From Blasia pusilla (Eukaryota; Marchantiophyta; Marchantiopsida; Blasiales): a stretch of DNA of 64,000 bases. Below the pieces are notes generated by a model, which was not told the origin of the DNA, made no database searches, and was given only the letters and a program-made list of their open reading frames with translations. Location: positions 43,090,001 through 43,154,000 of the forward strand of contig CM114272.1 in assembly GCA_050084515.1 (NCBI GenBank), read 5' to 3'. The position numbers and the translations under genes are program-made. This document shows positions 23,931 to 36,012 of this stretch, one piece after another; position 1 is the stretch's first letter, and each line of letters opens with the position of its first letter.

Positions 23931-25421
23931 TGTAATGTACAACTCAAAGAGAAAGATACTCTTTTTATTGTAAAGTACCAAGTTCGTTCCTACGAGACCA
24001 CTGTTTCCTGAGTAAAAAGAGGTTTTATAAGAAAAATCAAGAATAACTCTTCCTTCACTAACTTTACCAACTAAATATACCTACACTATCTTGACAAGTA
24101 CAAAAGAATTAAGATATTTTCTTTGCTCTTGGAAAAGACTCTTCTAAAGTGCAGACAAAGACTCTTGCAAATCTTTGATAATAAAGTTCCAACCATAACC
24201 TCAAGAAAGAAGCGGCTCATCCTACTATCAGAACTCAATCCGTCAAGGTTGATTCCTCACTGTCTAATAGCTTTCCTATGCTCTTCCTTATCTTCTAAAA
24301 TTTCCAAAATCAAAAGATTCAACTCTCATCTCTACTGTAGCCCAATAGGATCCACATGCAATTTTGCACATCAGCAAGAATGAAAGAAGACTCTTCTTCT
24401 CCATCAAAGAGTGGAAAGAACTCGAAAGTATTACAAGCTTCAGAAAGTAAAAGACTCTTCACCTTGGATCATCCCTGAAGAACTCCTTACACAATCCACC
24501 AAGACTACTGAAAAAAAATTCAAGACTCGAGCAAATGATCCCTCTTCATCTATTCAATCACAATTATGTGGGAAAAGTTTAGAACACTAGGGAATGACCC
24601 CTTCTTCTACTAATTTGCTCTTTAAATAGTATTTTACAATCCTTGATTGATCTTCCTATTCTAATCTAAATTTCTAACTGCTAATCCTAACCTCCTTTCT
24701 TCAAATTCTCCAACCCTTTATCTTCCTTAGGTGATTCATTGCCCTGGAATTTCATTTTCGCTCCCTTTTAAATTGCCGCGCCGCTCCATTTCCAACTTCC
24801 AAAACTGCCGCGTCGATTCAGTTATTACAATCTTTGCGCTCTTCGCAGTCCTATTTTCAGGATCCTATCTTTGCAAAGATTCTTATCCTTCTGTTGCCGC
24901 AAAGAGTCCTCCTCCCTAATTTCTTTCAATCAGCTTCCTTCAAAGCTTTCTTTGTATACCTTCCTGCTTTTTTAAAAAACTCTTTGACTTCTTCTTCTTC
25001 CTCCTCTTCCTTTTTACACTTCTTAGTCTTTGCTCTTGAGTCTTTGTTCTTCAGTCTTTGTGCTTCGTTCTTCAAACTTTGCACAAAGACTCCCTTCAAT
25101 CTTCAGCTGCAAAGAAGCCTTTTCCAATCTTCGTTGACAATCTTTTACGTTGTTTCTACCGCGGTCTTCCTTGCGAAGTACCTGCTCCTCTTATTCTAGA
25201 TTCTTTTCCTACTTTTACACAATTCTCACTCTTCCAAGACAATCCTCAATCTTCCAACATCTCTTGTCTTCTCATAAGAGTTATATAAGTCCATATTTTC
25301 ACACAATTTATGTAACGTAAGACTCTATACTTCCGGTATTGAATCTTTAGTCTTCAATTCATAAAGACTTTTTTGCAATTCTGTGCAAAAGTATCAAAAT
25401 TTTAAAAAGTTGCGCACTACA
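23931..25421 (-). repeat. G1 3' LTR
   Basis: On the minus strand it runs from TGTAGTGCGC (25421) to TACATTACA (23931). It matches the solo LTR at 14561-16038 in inverted orientation. The CTTCTTC/GACTCTT-rich composition is the same in both. Confidence 0.92.
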
Positions 25422-25437
25422 TACCCCCTCTCTCAAA
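25422..25437 (-). promoter_or_regulatory. G1 polypurine tract
   Basis: On the minus strand TTTGAGAGAGGGGGTA directly precedes the LTR. G2 has the equivalent TTAAGGGAGGGGGTA. Confidence 0.88.
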
Positions 25438-25559
25438 TGTGAGTTGTCTCGATGAACACTCTACTCTACTTCTACTCTACTATTGCAATGTAGCTAGGGA
25501 CTCATATCATCCAATAACTCTATAATTTCTATATTAAGGGGAGGTCAGCCATGAATAGT

Positions 25560-26966
25560 TTATGGTCGATTGACAATATTGGGCATGGTGTTCTTCATTC
25601 TCTCTCTCCACCCTGCGACTAACTTTTGAGAACCTAAAACTTTGTTTTGCACTTTTACCTCCGAAGCCACAAGAGGTTCTATAGGCGGTTCGTGCAAACA
25701 TGGTGGTTTTGCCACCTCGAGTAATGTAGTAGTATGCTCTTCAAACTGCCTCTTCCAATACTGGTCAACATACTCCAGCTCCTCCATGATTTGGGCTTGA
25801 AAATTCTGGATTTCCTTATCGATTAATTTGTGGGCCTCTTTTGGTTCTTTGCGTATCTCTGCCCTAAAATTCTGATCGGCTTTCAGCACAGCTATCTTCG
25901 CTGCGACTTAACTTTGTAGCGATACCAAGTCACTATTCGTTTGTTGTTGATCCACAATCAACTTCCCTTTCTTCCTACTCTCCAGCATTGCACTCTGTAG
26001 ACTAGCTTGGAGAAGATCATTCCGCTCTTGCAGCTTCTTCATGTGATGCACTGACTGTTGTAATTGTGCAAAGAGCTCATCCACTCCGTGCGCTATATCG
26101 ATTGCCAAGATTTCCCACTATCGGGCATTATTTACTTTATATCTGGCTTGCACTAATTTTTCTTTAGCCCATCAAAGAGATGTCTTAAGCTCTTTGATTT
26201 CCTTTTCTTGCGCTTGGTTCTGTTTTTCCATTGACTTGTTGATTGTCCTCTACATCTGAATAATCCGTAAGTTCTTGAGGATTTCCATGAAATCTTGTAC
26301 CGGTGCATGGTTGGACAAGTTCCCAATCTTCTTCAATTATTCAAGAACCGGTTCAACGACTTCCAAGAATGAAGTCAAATGCTTCAAGGTCAGGTGCACA
26401 AGCTACACTATCAAACTGTCCCCCAAACTCGAAGGAACTACGGCTGGTTCTATTGCATCGGCCACAGGCGTTCCCACTGCCTCTACTTCTTCTTCTTCCG
26501 AGCCTTTGATTCTGAACCTCTTGGGTCTAAGTATATCAAGCGATTGTGAGGGTGGCCAAGAGGAACATGCTTCCGTCTGCCTCAACCCTGTTCTTGCCAC
26601 ACTTTGAGGTGTTTCCGCTGGTGTTACTGCTACTACTTCTTGTGTACCCGAAGCAGATGCTTTGGTTGTCTTGGGCCTTCTACTTGGGATAGATGTGACC
26701 CACTCCGCAGACTCATTACGGCCAATTTCTCCAACTTGGAGGGACAAACAAATTAAGAAGAGAGAGAGATAAGAACCTGAAGACAAAGAGCAAGATGGAA
26801 AATACCAAGACAACGAAGACAAAGACCGGAAACGAAGATCACCATCCCTTGTCTGTCTTGAGTCTTCTGGATATTTGGAAGTCTTATTCTTCAACATTAC
26901 TGAGTCTTTAGTGCAGGTCCGGTACACTTTACTTAGAGAGGAGCAGGTCCTTACCCCCTCCCTCAA
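25560..26966 (-). pseudogene. G1 accessory ORF between integrase and 3' LTR (coiled coil)
   Basis: Minus-strand open segments at 26966-26403, about 26300-26110, 26108-25908 and 25889-25560 are in the sense direction of G1 and downstream of integrase. The first has a basic patch LRPKRFRIKG followed by EEEEVEA; later segments are rich in Q, E, K and L with heptad-like spacing (GVDELFAQLQQSVHHMKKLQ), so a coiled coil is likely. G2 has the counterpart at the same place with the similar patch PRLKRRRVNFK. It is not envelope-like: I see no signal peptide or clear membrane segment. Function unknown. Stops between segments show it is decayed here. Confidence 0.6.
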
Positions 26967-27080
26967 TCTTTAGTCGAGTGCATGATATCTTCGCACATGC
27001 ATGCCATTCACTCTTGTTGGCAATGCTTCTCCTCTTAATGTTTCTAATTGTAAAGAAACATTTTCAAAAATCTTGAGGAC

Positions 27081-30000
27081 TCAATAAGGTCCTATCCAAT
27101 TTAATTTTAGTTTCCCTAGGAATTTCAGACGACGGTTGTCATAGAGCACTACCAAATTTCCTTCTTCAATGGATTGTGGTCTCAAGTTCGTGTCATAGAG
27201 CTTCTTTCTCTGGTTTTGGATAGTCTTCATATGGCCAAGAGCAAGATGTATTGCCTCCTCCACCGCCACAAAATCTTCGTTCCTCTTTTGAGTGACGGCC
27301 AACTCTTTGTCGTTTCTCTCCTCTTCCAGAACTAGGTAGGTGGGCACATCCCATTCAATTAGAACAAGGGGTTGAATTCTGTATGTTAGATAGTATGGTG
27401 TGTACCTGGTAGTGACTTTCTCTACCGTTCGGTAGGCCCAGAGTGCAGCGGGAATCTCGGTATCCCAATCATATGAATAGGTGACACTTAGGCGGTTCAA
27501 GATACTACAAATAAGCCCATTGGACTTCTCTGTTAACCCATTGGCTTTGGGATTGTAAGGTGTAGTCTTCCTGTGCTTGATCAAGAAGTGATCACTCAAT
27601 ACTTTGACTCTTTTATTGAGGAAGTGGGTACCTCATCCGCTAACCAGCTCTAGCGACAACCGTATCTGGTAATTATCATCTCATATAAGAATTTGGCCAC
27701 TACCTCACTGTCATCTTTCGGAGTAGCTACTGCTTCCACCATCTTGGTACATAATCTGTGGCAATTAAGATATACTTTCGGGTTTACCTAGTGGCAGGTG
27801 AGATAGGTCCCAAAAAATCAATACCCCACTTCTCAAATGGAGCCAAAGGGAGAATAGGTAACAAAGGCCAGCGAGAAGTTGTTGTTGGCCTCCCTGCTCT
27901 TTGACAAGCATCACACTTTTGGATGAAGAACTTGACATCCCGATACATTGTAGGCCACCAATAGCGTGCGGCCACGATCTTCTTGACAATATTTTTGACT
28001 GCATAATGCCCTCCTGCATCCTCCGAATGCATAGTAGCAATCACTCGAGGAACTTCCTCTTTCTCCAAGCATCTCATGTATTCTTTATCTACACCAAGCT
28101 TAAATAACACCTCTTGGCAGAACTCATAGGGTCCTACCTGATGTAAAAATACTACCCGTTTCTCAACAGTCATAGGGGCTGGAAAGGTAAGAGTGACTCA
28201 GAATCGTAGGATGTCTTTGTACAAAGATCTTCGCAAGGTCTCTTCGTTGATCAAGAATAGATCTTCATCTGGAAAGTTGTCTTCCAAGATCTTCGCGAGA
28301 TTAATCTTGGGCATCCTCAAACGCGAAAAAAAGTCCGCATTAGTATGGATCTTCCCCGCTCTTGTCACTACATCAAAGGTGAACTCTTGCAACAACAACA
28401 TCCACCTAGCAATCCTCCCAGACAAGTGTGCTTTGACCACCAAGGCACGAAGCACAAAATGATCAACATGAAAAAAATGGATACCCTAGCAAATAATGTA
28501 AAAAATTTTACAAGCGAAGACCATTCCTAAGGCTTCTCTCTCCATAGTAGTGTACTTCTGCTCCGCCATTGAGAGTTGTCGGCCTGCATAATAGACGGGG
28601 TAATCCTGCCTCTTCTCATCCAACTGACTTCGCACTACTCTAATAAAAAATGAAGAGGTGTCTACATATATCTGGAACATCTTCATCCAGTTCGGATGGC
28701 AAAGTAGAGGAATTGTTACTAGTGCCTCCTTCAACTCCTCAAATGCAGTTTGGAAAGTTGGAGACCACTCCCACTCCTTAGTCATCTCCAGTAGGGTAGT
28801 TAAGGGTTTTGTCTTTAGTGCATAGTCTTTAATAAACCGGCGGTAGTACCCCATGCCCCAAGAATCCTCTTAGCTCACAGAGATTCGTGGGAGCTTCCAA
28901 CTCTGAAATTATCTCCACCTTAGCCTTATCCACTTCAGTACCATGTGAAGATACTCGATGCCCCAATAGGATAACCTACTTCATCGGAATGTAAGACTTC
29001 TTTGGGTGCAAAGACAACTGCACTTCTCGGCATCGAGCCAAGGTTAGCTCCAGTTTCTACAAATGCTCGGCTATCAAGCTGAAGACACAAAAGTCATCCT
29101 TGAAGATCTCTATGAATTTCCGCAAGTAATCTTGAAAGATAGAGGTCATCATTCTTTGGAAAGTGGTTGGGGCGTTGCACAGTCCAAAAGACATCACCCA
29201 ATAGGCAAAAGTGCCCTAATCCGTAGTGAAGGTAGTCAGTGCCCGATCCTTTTCTCAAATAGAGACCTGATTGTAACCTGAATATCCATCTAAGAATGTA
29301 TAGCGTTCATGACTGGCCACTTTATCCAAAATAGTGTCGGTAAAGGGTAATGGGTGATGATCCTTCAAGGTGGCCGCATTAAGTTTTCTGTTGTCTTGAC
29401 ATACCGGGATCTTCCGTGATTGCTTCTTTGGTACAATGACAATGGGGGATACTCATTCACTATTGAGCATGGGATAGATGACCCTTTCTTCCAACCACTG
29501 ATCAATCTCGTCCTTCACCATTAAAGAATTCTTGGGATTCAACCTATAGAGACGCATCCTTACAAGGACTGCTCTAGGCTGTAAATCAATTCCATGCTCT
29601 CCATACTTAGCTGGAGCTCCTTTCATCTCATCCATAGTGTAGGCAAACACGTCAAGGTACTTCGAAAGCAAAGCTTTATACTGTGAAAGATTAGAGGCAG
29701 ACAAATTTATGGATAGACACAAAGCCTTAGTGTTAGTGATGAGGACTTCTTGGTAGTCTTCCTCCTACACCATCTTCTCAGTGAACTAATATGTAGTGAA
29801 CCCACGTGGCTCCTCTCTTAAAAAGGAATTGTGCTCTAGCTATAGGTACTCTTCATCTATCTCATAACATTCCACATAACAAACATAGTATGAGGACTCT
29901 GTATCAGCTGCCAAGTCTTGATCCGAGGTGTATCCCTCATCCGTGGCAACTGTCTCTCTTTGAGAAGGACGAGACTTCCAAGACAACTTCACCAGCTTCT

Positions 30001-30436
30001 TTGGAGTATCATATCGTGCTTGGAAAATGAATCTTCGTCTCTTCCAGTCCGTGTTGACTTGTGCCCCATAAAGCCAAGGTCTTCCTATCAGCAGGGGATA
30101 ACTTGTGATAGTCAAAGGATGGAAGATGAGGTAATCCAATAGAAATAGAACTCCTCTTGTCATGGTGGGGATCTAGGTAAGCTGCCCCAAAGGTCGCTTA
30201 CCAGACTAGTCTGCAAAGCGTAAGTACTTATTGGTGGGTTCGTACTTAGTGTATCCCAAATCCTAAGCGGTTTGCTCTCTCATGATGTTGATCGTGCTTC
30301 CAAAATCTATACGGACCTTCTTGATGGTATGCCCTTCAATTTTGACTTCCACTTTTGGCGCCCCAAGGTCCTCAACTTCTATGCAGAACAAATCCACCAA
30401 TATGAGCTTCTTTGCTCTTGCCTTCTTCTAACACTC
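27081..30436 (-). pseudogene. G1 pol (protease end, RT, RNase H, integrase), disrupted
   Basis: Going 5' to 3' on the minus strand: protease remnant (30436 to about 30170) with IDFGSTINIM, so the usual D-S/T-G has become D-F-G; linker 30163-29840; reverse transcriptase 29722 to about 28860, whose catalytic motif near 29100 reads FKDD and keeps both acids; RNase H 28854-28198, broken near 28486; integrase 28173-27081. The integrase zinc finger is complete (MHSEDAGGHY...CDACQR), the first acid is in WGIDF and the third in GLTEKSN. Stops or frameshifts occur at about 29740, 28470, 28185 and 27780. It lies about 115 bp downstream (in the sense direction) of the accessory ORF start. Not translatable. 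Confidence 0.9.
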
Positions 30437-31747
30437 TGTAATGTATAAGAGTTTCAATTTTGCAATCGTTTACTAAGTTCGAACCCCAAGAGGATCATTG
30501 TTTGATGAAAAGAGAGTTCGAAATTACAATTTTGTTGTAATAATTGTATTTAAATGTGTATAATTTATATTCAATGTCTTATCAATATCTTCGGATCTTT
30601 CTTAGTACCAAGGTTTCTTTCCTCTATTCTCTCTAGTGGAGTTGATAGCATGCTCAGGTAGATTGCCTCTCGATATCAAGAAACCTCATAGAGACCTCAA
30701 CATGAAAGCTGGCTTCTCCTACTTTGGGAACTCAATCCGTCTCGGTAGGCTACTCTCTGTCAAATAGATTTCCTACAACTCTATGTTGATTATTCCATTG
30801 ATGAGAAAGGTTTGCCTGATTCACTCTTCACTCTACAGACCCAAAAAGAATACTCAAACATAAGCATCGCACATCAGAATGAATGAATGAATGAATGAGT
30901 GCTTTACTACTCCATCAAGAATGAGAAAGCTTCAAAAGTTTCTACAAGCTCGAGAGGGTACTTCTCCCTTGCTCGGACCATTCCTATAGCAAAAGGACTT
31001 CGTAAGAGAATGATGATGATAGCTACTTCCATGCTTCTTAAATACTCTCTGAAGTAGGAGTGATCCAAAGATTCGAAGCGTTCTTGATGAAGCTGGTGTC
31101 TCTTCAACATTTGTAACTACCTAGATCTATGGTGCTCCTCTCTTTTTTCCTAAGATCCCTATGAATTCGTAGAGCAAAACTGTCTTAACTACTTATGTGA
31201 TATAAAGAGTTGCGCCTTTTCCTATTCTAACTATTCTAACTATGTGTCGCTTGAAATCACTCTCAATCTTAGCTTCGCTTCACTGCTAAGTCTGGACCTC
31301 TTTTGCTTTGCTTGAGGACAAAGCTCTTTCTCCTCATATGAAGACAAAGCAATCCATTCTTTGTTCTTGTTCCAGGTGCTTCGTTCTTTGAGCTTCGTTT
31401 AAGAGCGAAGTACTTCTTTCTCTTCTTCTTCTTCTTCATGCTTTGTTATGCTTCATTCAGGAGCGAAGCACTTCATAGACAGAGCTTAACAGAGCTTCAT
31501 AGAGCTTCGTTGTCCTTCCCAAGCTTCTTGCTGGGTCTTTAGACTTCGTTATTTTATTCTCCTCTCCTCTTAGGCAAATCCTTGATTTTCTATCTCTTCG
31601 CCTTGTCCTTGGAGCTTTGTGATTCACTTTAATCTTACTCATTATTCTCCATAATAATATATAATAATCAAAATTATAATGTATATACAAGTCTTCATTG
31701 AATAAAAAGAGGTATTTCTTCAAAAGTACAAAATTATGGGTATCACA
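30437..31747 (-). repeat. G2 3' LTR
   Basis: Minus strand TGTGATACCC (31747) to TACATTACA (30437). It is nearly the same as 40735-42020 along its length by eye and is also related to the solo LTR 33082-34354. It contains many GAAGC/GCTTCG phrases between about 31290 and 31560. Confidence 0.94.
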
Positions 31748-31762
31748 TACCCCCTCCCTTAA
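31748..31762 (-). promoter_or_regulatory. G2 polypurine tract
   Basis: TTAAGGGAGGGGGTA on the minus strand, directly before the 3' LTR. Confidence 0.88.
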
Positions 31763-31786
31763 ATGTGAGCTGCCCAGGCAAACACT

Positions 31787-31949
31787 TCAGGATGTTTCTT
31801 CTAATTCCATAAAAGTATCATCTAAACTATCAAACTCAGTGTAGGCGCTTGATAGTTTAGATGATACTTTTATGGAATTAGAAGAAATATCCTGATCAAC
31901 AAACCTTCCACTATTCAAAATGATGATGAATAGTGGAAGGTTTGTTGAT
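31787..31949. repeat. Two abutting near-perfect hairpins
   Basis: Hairpin 1: arm 31787-31833 pairs with 31849-31895, 47 bp with a single mismatch and a 15-nt loop. Hairpin 2: arm 31895-31917 pairs perfectly with 31927-31949, 23 bp and a 9-nt loop. They touch at base 31895. They lie between the polypurine tract of G2 and the tail of its accessory ORF, so the G2 transcript would contain both. The corresponding place in G1 (about 25530-25600) resembles only the right arm of hairpin 2 and has no hairpin. Confidence 0.95.
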
Positions 31950-34566
31950 AATGTTGGGGGTGTGATTTTGCATTCTCTCTCGCCATTTGCTAACAACTAG
32001 CGAACTTCCTAATACTTCGTTTTGGACTAAGATATCGGATGGAGTAAATAGTGGGAGTTCTTCAAGAGTAAACGATATTTTGGGAACAACTTCCGGGAGA
32101 GACTTCGTATGGTTGTCAAATTGGCGCTTCCAATGTTTGTTGACATAGGCAATCTCCTAGCTCATCTGATGATCGAAATTCTTCCGTGCTTCGTCGACTA
32201 ACTCCTTGACATCTTTCGGATCGAACTGCACTTCGTTGAGCAGCTTCTCTTTTGCCTCCAAGACAACGATCCTACCTGTAGCCTCTGACCACTTTACCAC
32301 TAAGTTTTTGTTTGTTTCTTGATGTTCTTGAAGCAACTTCGAAGACTGAGCATGTTATGTGGCCAATTTCTTGAATTCGTGGCTTATACAATGCATTTGG
32401 TGTCGATATTGTTGAATCAATTGCGAAGCTTCCTTGACCTGCGAAGCTAACTGATCAGCCCCACACTCCATGTTAATCGCCAAGCACTCCCATTGGTATT
32501 CATTCCGTGCTTCGTACTCACTCAGGACCAAGTCACTTTGAACTTTGCAAAGCATCGTCTTAGTGTCTTCAAGTTCTTGATCTCGCACCTGAAGATTTGT
32601 TTTCGCCACTTTACTTTATGCTTTGTTTTCTGACGAAGCTTGGGTCCTACAGTTGAGGTCATCAAGGGCTTGCAAATATTGGTCCACCGCCGCTGTGTCT
32701 TCTAGGTGGAGAACATGTTGTAGTTGATTTATGACCAGGACAACCAAATTCAGAAACCACACCATATCGTTGGCTGTCTGGGACATGAGACGAAGAGCAG
32801 GATGGTGATCGCTAGCACGAGGCGTCTTGTCAGAGTCCTCCTGAGTTGCGGACTCTGGTTCAGAGGGTGTTTTGAAATTGACTCTGCGGCGCTTCAGTCT
32901 TGGAAATTCGGTGTACTCCTTGGACTTCCCTGAAGCCGAAGTATGCCGATGTTGCTTTGGCAAGCATATAAGTTGCTCGCCAGTCATTCGACGTCCATTG
33001 TTGTGGTTGAGCTCGATACCGAAGACCCTTTCTTCGAGACTTGGCTGCTGTAGTCGAGGAACTAAGCTTCCTGAGGAGTTCTGTGATACCCACAATTTTG
33101 TACTTTGGAAGAAATACATCTTTTTATTCAACGAAGACTTGTATAAACATTATTATTTTGATTATTATATATTATTATGGGGAAGAATGAGTAAGATTAA
33201 AGTGAATCACAAAGCTCCAAGGACAAGGCAGAGAGATAGAAAATCAAGGATTTGCGTAAGAGGAGAGGAGAATAAAATAACAAAGTCTCAAGACCCAACA
33301 AGAAACTTCAGAATGACAACGAAGCTCTGTCTATGAAGTGCTTCCCTCTATAACAAAGCATAACGAAGATGAAGAAGAAGAGAAAGAAGTACTTCGCTCT
33401 TGTACGAAGCACGAAGAACGAAGCATCTAGAACGAGAACAAAGAATGGAGCGCTTCGTCTTCAGATCATGAGAAAGAGCTTCGTCCTCAAGCGAAGCTAA
33501 AGAGGTCCAGACTTAGCAGCGAAGCGAAGCTAAGATTGGCAGTGATTTCAAGCGACACATAGTTAGAATAGTTAGAATAGGAAAAGACGCAACCCTTTGT
33601 ATCAAATTGGTAGTTATGACAATTTTGTTCTACGGATTCATAGGGATCATAGGAAAAGTAAAGAGCACCATAGATCTAGGTAGTTACAAATGTTGAAGAG
33701 ACACCAGCTTCATAAAAAACGCTTCGAATCCTTGGATCACTCCTTCTTCAGAGAGTATTTAAGAAGCATAGAAGTAGCTATCATTATCATTCTCTTACAA
33801 AGTCCTCATGCTGTAGGAATGGTCCGAGCAAGGGAGTAGTACCCTCTCGAGCTTGTATACACTTTGAAACTTTCTCATTCTTGATGGAGTTGTAAAGCAA
33901 TCATTCATTCATTCTGATGTGCGATGCTTATATCTGAGTATTCTTTTTGGGTCTGCAGAGTGAAGAGTGAATCAGGCGAACCTTTCTCATCAATGGAATA
34001 ATCAACATAGAGTTGTAGGAAATCTGTTTGACAGAGAGTAGCCTACCGAGACGGATTGAGTTCCCAAAGTAGGAGAAGCCAGCTTTCATGTTGAGGTCTC
34101 TATGAGGTTTCTTGATATCGAGAGGCAATCTACCTGAGCGTGCTATCAACTCCACTAGAGAGAATAGAGGAAAGAAACCTTGGTACTAAGAAAGATCCAA
34201 AGATATTGATAAGACATTGAATATAAATCATACACATTTAAATACAACTATTACAACAAAATTGTAATTTTGAACTCTCTTTTCATCAAACAATGATCCT
34301 CTTGGGGATCGAACTTATTAAACGACTGTAAAAGAGAAACTCCTGTACATTACAAGTTCCCTGGACGTCAAGGTCCAATTTTCTTGAAAGAAAGTTGCCA
34401 AAGATCGCTCCTCAAGCGCTTCGACCAACTCTGGTGACAGCTTGACCATGGGCATGGCCGCACTTTGCAGAATGGGCGTGGAGTCTTCACGAGGCATGCT
34501 GGTAGGTTGATCTCGGTGAATGCACCGCTTTGGTCTGCTACAAAACTTTGTGGTGACTCTGTCCAT
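31950..34566 (-). pseudogene. G2 accessory ORF downstream of integrase (coiled coil), split by a solo LTR
   Basis: The frame starts at 34566 (MDRVTTKFCSRP), runs to the target duplication at 34355-34359, is interrupted by the solo LTR 33082-34354 and continues from 33081. Segments 33081-32616 and 32609-32355 share one frame with an in-frame stop between them. The middle has a basic patch (PRLKRRRVNFK) and an acidic, S/T-rich stretch; the segment 32609-32355 (VRDQELEDTKTML, then LASQVKEASQLIQQYRHQ) looks like a coiled coil. Apart from the LTR and the stop it would be a protein of several hundred residues. Similar in place, order and composition to the G1 accessory ORF. Function unknown; no membrane or catalytic motif seen. 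Confidence 0.6.
33077..34359 (+). mobile_element. Solo LTR of the G2 family with AGTTC target duplication
   Basis: LTR 33082-34354, TGTGATACCC to TACATTACA, opposite in orientation to G2. It is flanked by AGTTC at 33077-33081 and 34355-34359, a perfect 5-bp duplication. It must have landed after G2 did and splits the G2 accessory ORF. Confidence 0.95.
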
Positions 34567-34659
34567 GAAAATATCCGTCTGGTTAAGTAGGGACGCTTAT
34601 ATAGTCCCAGCATTATGCGGGTTCTTGGCCTTGGCGCCGGGACTACAACAGTCAGTTTG

Positions 34660-34760
34660 GCACTTCGCTCTTTTGCGAAGCTCAAATACTCTCACGCTTC
34701 GCGCATCTGCGAAGCTCCCATACATTGCGCTTCATGCTTCTGCGAAGCTCCAGTGCATCG
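34660..34760. repeat. Three GCTTCGC...GCGAAGC hairpins at 33-34-bp spacing
   Basis: TGCGAAGCTC recurs at 34674, 34708 and 34741. Each copy is preceded by its near-complement a few bases upstream (for example GCTTCGC, GCATCT, GCGAAGC near 34696-34715), giving three small hairpins. They lie in G2 between integrase and the accessory ORF. The same GCGAAGC word is frequent in the G2-family LTRs. Confidence 0.8.
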
Positions 34761-34871
34761 CTCATCCCCTTCCCTCCGGTTTCAGTCCGGGTAGGGTTGA
34801 GGCTCATGATACCGCCGAACATGCATCCCATTGACACGAGTGGGCAGGGATTTGCCCAGTAAGGTCCCCAA

Positions 34872-36000
34872 CTACAGTGATTCGTTATCATAGATGGCCA
34901 ATACCCGGTAGGGTCCCATCCAGTTCAATTTTAACTTTCCGGGGAACTTTATCCGACGGTTATCATACAACAGCACCAGGTCTCCAACGCTTATAGATTG
35001 CGGCCGGAGATGTCGATCGTATTGTTGCTTGCGTTCATTGTGCACATGTTTGGTCTGGCGTAAAGCCAACGCGCGTGCTTCCTCCAACGCAACTAAGGTC
35101 TCATTCCTTCCCTGGAAAACCTCGCCGACTGCCCCGGTTCTCGTTCCTTCCAACACTCGATAAGTGGGCAAAGCCCATTCAATAGGTGTTAAGGGATGAA
35201 CGCCATAAGTCAGGAAGAACGGGGTATACTTTGTAGTAACTTTCTCGGCTGTTCGGTATGCCCATAATGCCACGGAGATTTTCATGTGCCAATCATAGGA
35301 ATACGTAACCGTCAATCGATTCAATATCTGGCAGATCAGGCTGTTAGATTTGTGAGTCAACCCGTCAGCTTTAGGGTTGTAGGCCTGGTCTTTCGATGCT
35401 TGATAAGAAAGTGTGACGTTAAAGACTGAATAGTCTAGTTCAGAAAATGGGTGCCTCGATCGCTTACTAATTCCAACGGGCAGCCATACCGGGTCATAAT
35501 CATTTCGTATAAAAATTTGGCCAAAACCTCACTATCATCTTTGCGCGTGGCCACGCCTCCACCATCTTGGTACAATAGTCGGTAGCTATCAAAATATATT
35601 TTTGCCTTATGTGGAGAGTAGTGGGGGAAATGGGGCCCATAAAGTCAATACCCCATTTTTCAAATGGCGCTAGCGGCATGATGGGTATCAAAGGCCACCT
35701 TGAGGTAGCCGTTGGTCGACCTGCTCTTTGGCATGCATCACAACTTTGAATAAAGTTACCTACATCTTTGTACATAGTTGGCCACCAATAACGTGCGGCC
35801 AAGATTTTCTTAACGGTATTTTTAACAGCGTAACGTCCACCAGAATCAGCGGCATGCATGGCTCTGATGATGTGGGGGATTTCTTCTGCTTCCAAGCATC
35901 GCTGATACTCTTCATCCGCACCTAATTTGAATAGTATCCCCTGGCATATCTCATAGGGTCCTATCTTATGTAAAAAGAGTGCTCGTTCCTCTGCAGTCAT
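34872..36000 (-). pseudogene. G2 integrase, inactive
   Basis: Two open segments, 36000-35500 and 35360-34872, separated by a frameshift near 35400-35500. The zinc finger reads [10 protein letters not shown]...CDACQR: the second histidine found in G1 (GGHY) is arginine. The first two catalytic acids can be placed in WGIDF and ATDY. The third position reads ADGLTHKSN where G1 has ANGLTEKSN, so the catalytic glutamate is histidine. The C-terminal part with VGDLVLLYDNRR is well kept. Two lost key residues as well as the frameshift make this integrase inactive. Confidence 0.92.
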
Positions 36001-36012
36001 AGGGGCGGGAAG

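Noticed and set aside
25560-26966. Retroviral-type envelope gene in G1
   Set aside because: No signal peptide, membrane anchor or cysteine pattern; the composition points to a coiled coil instead.
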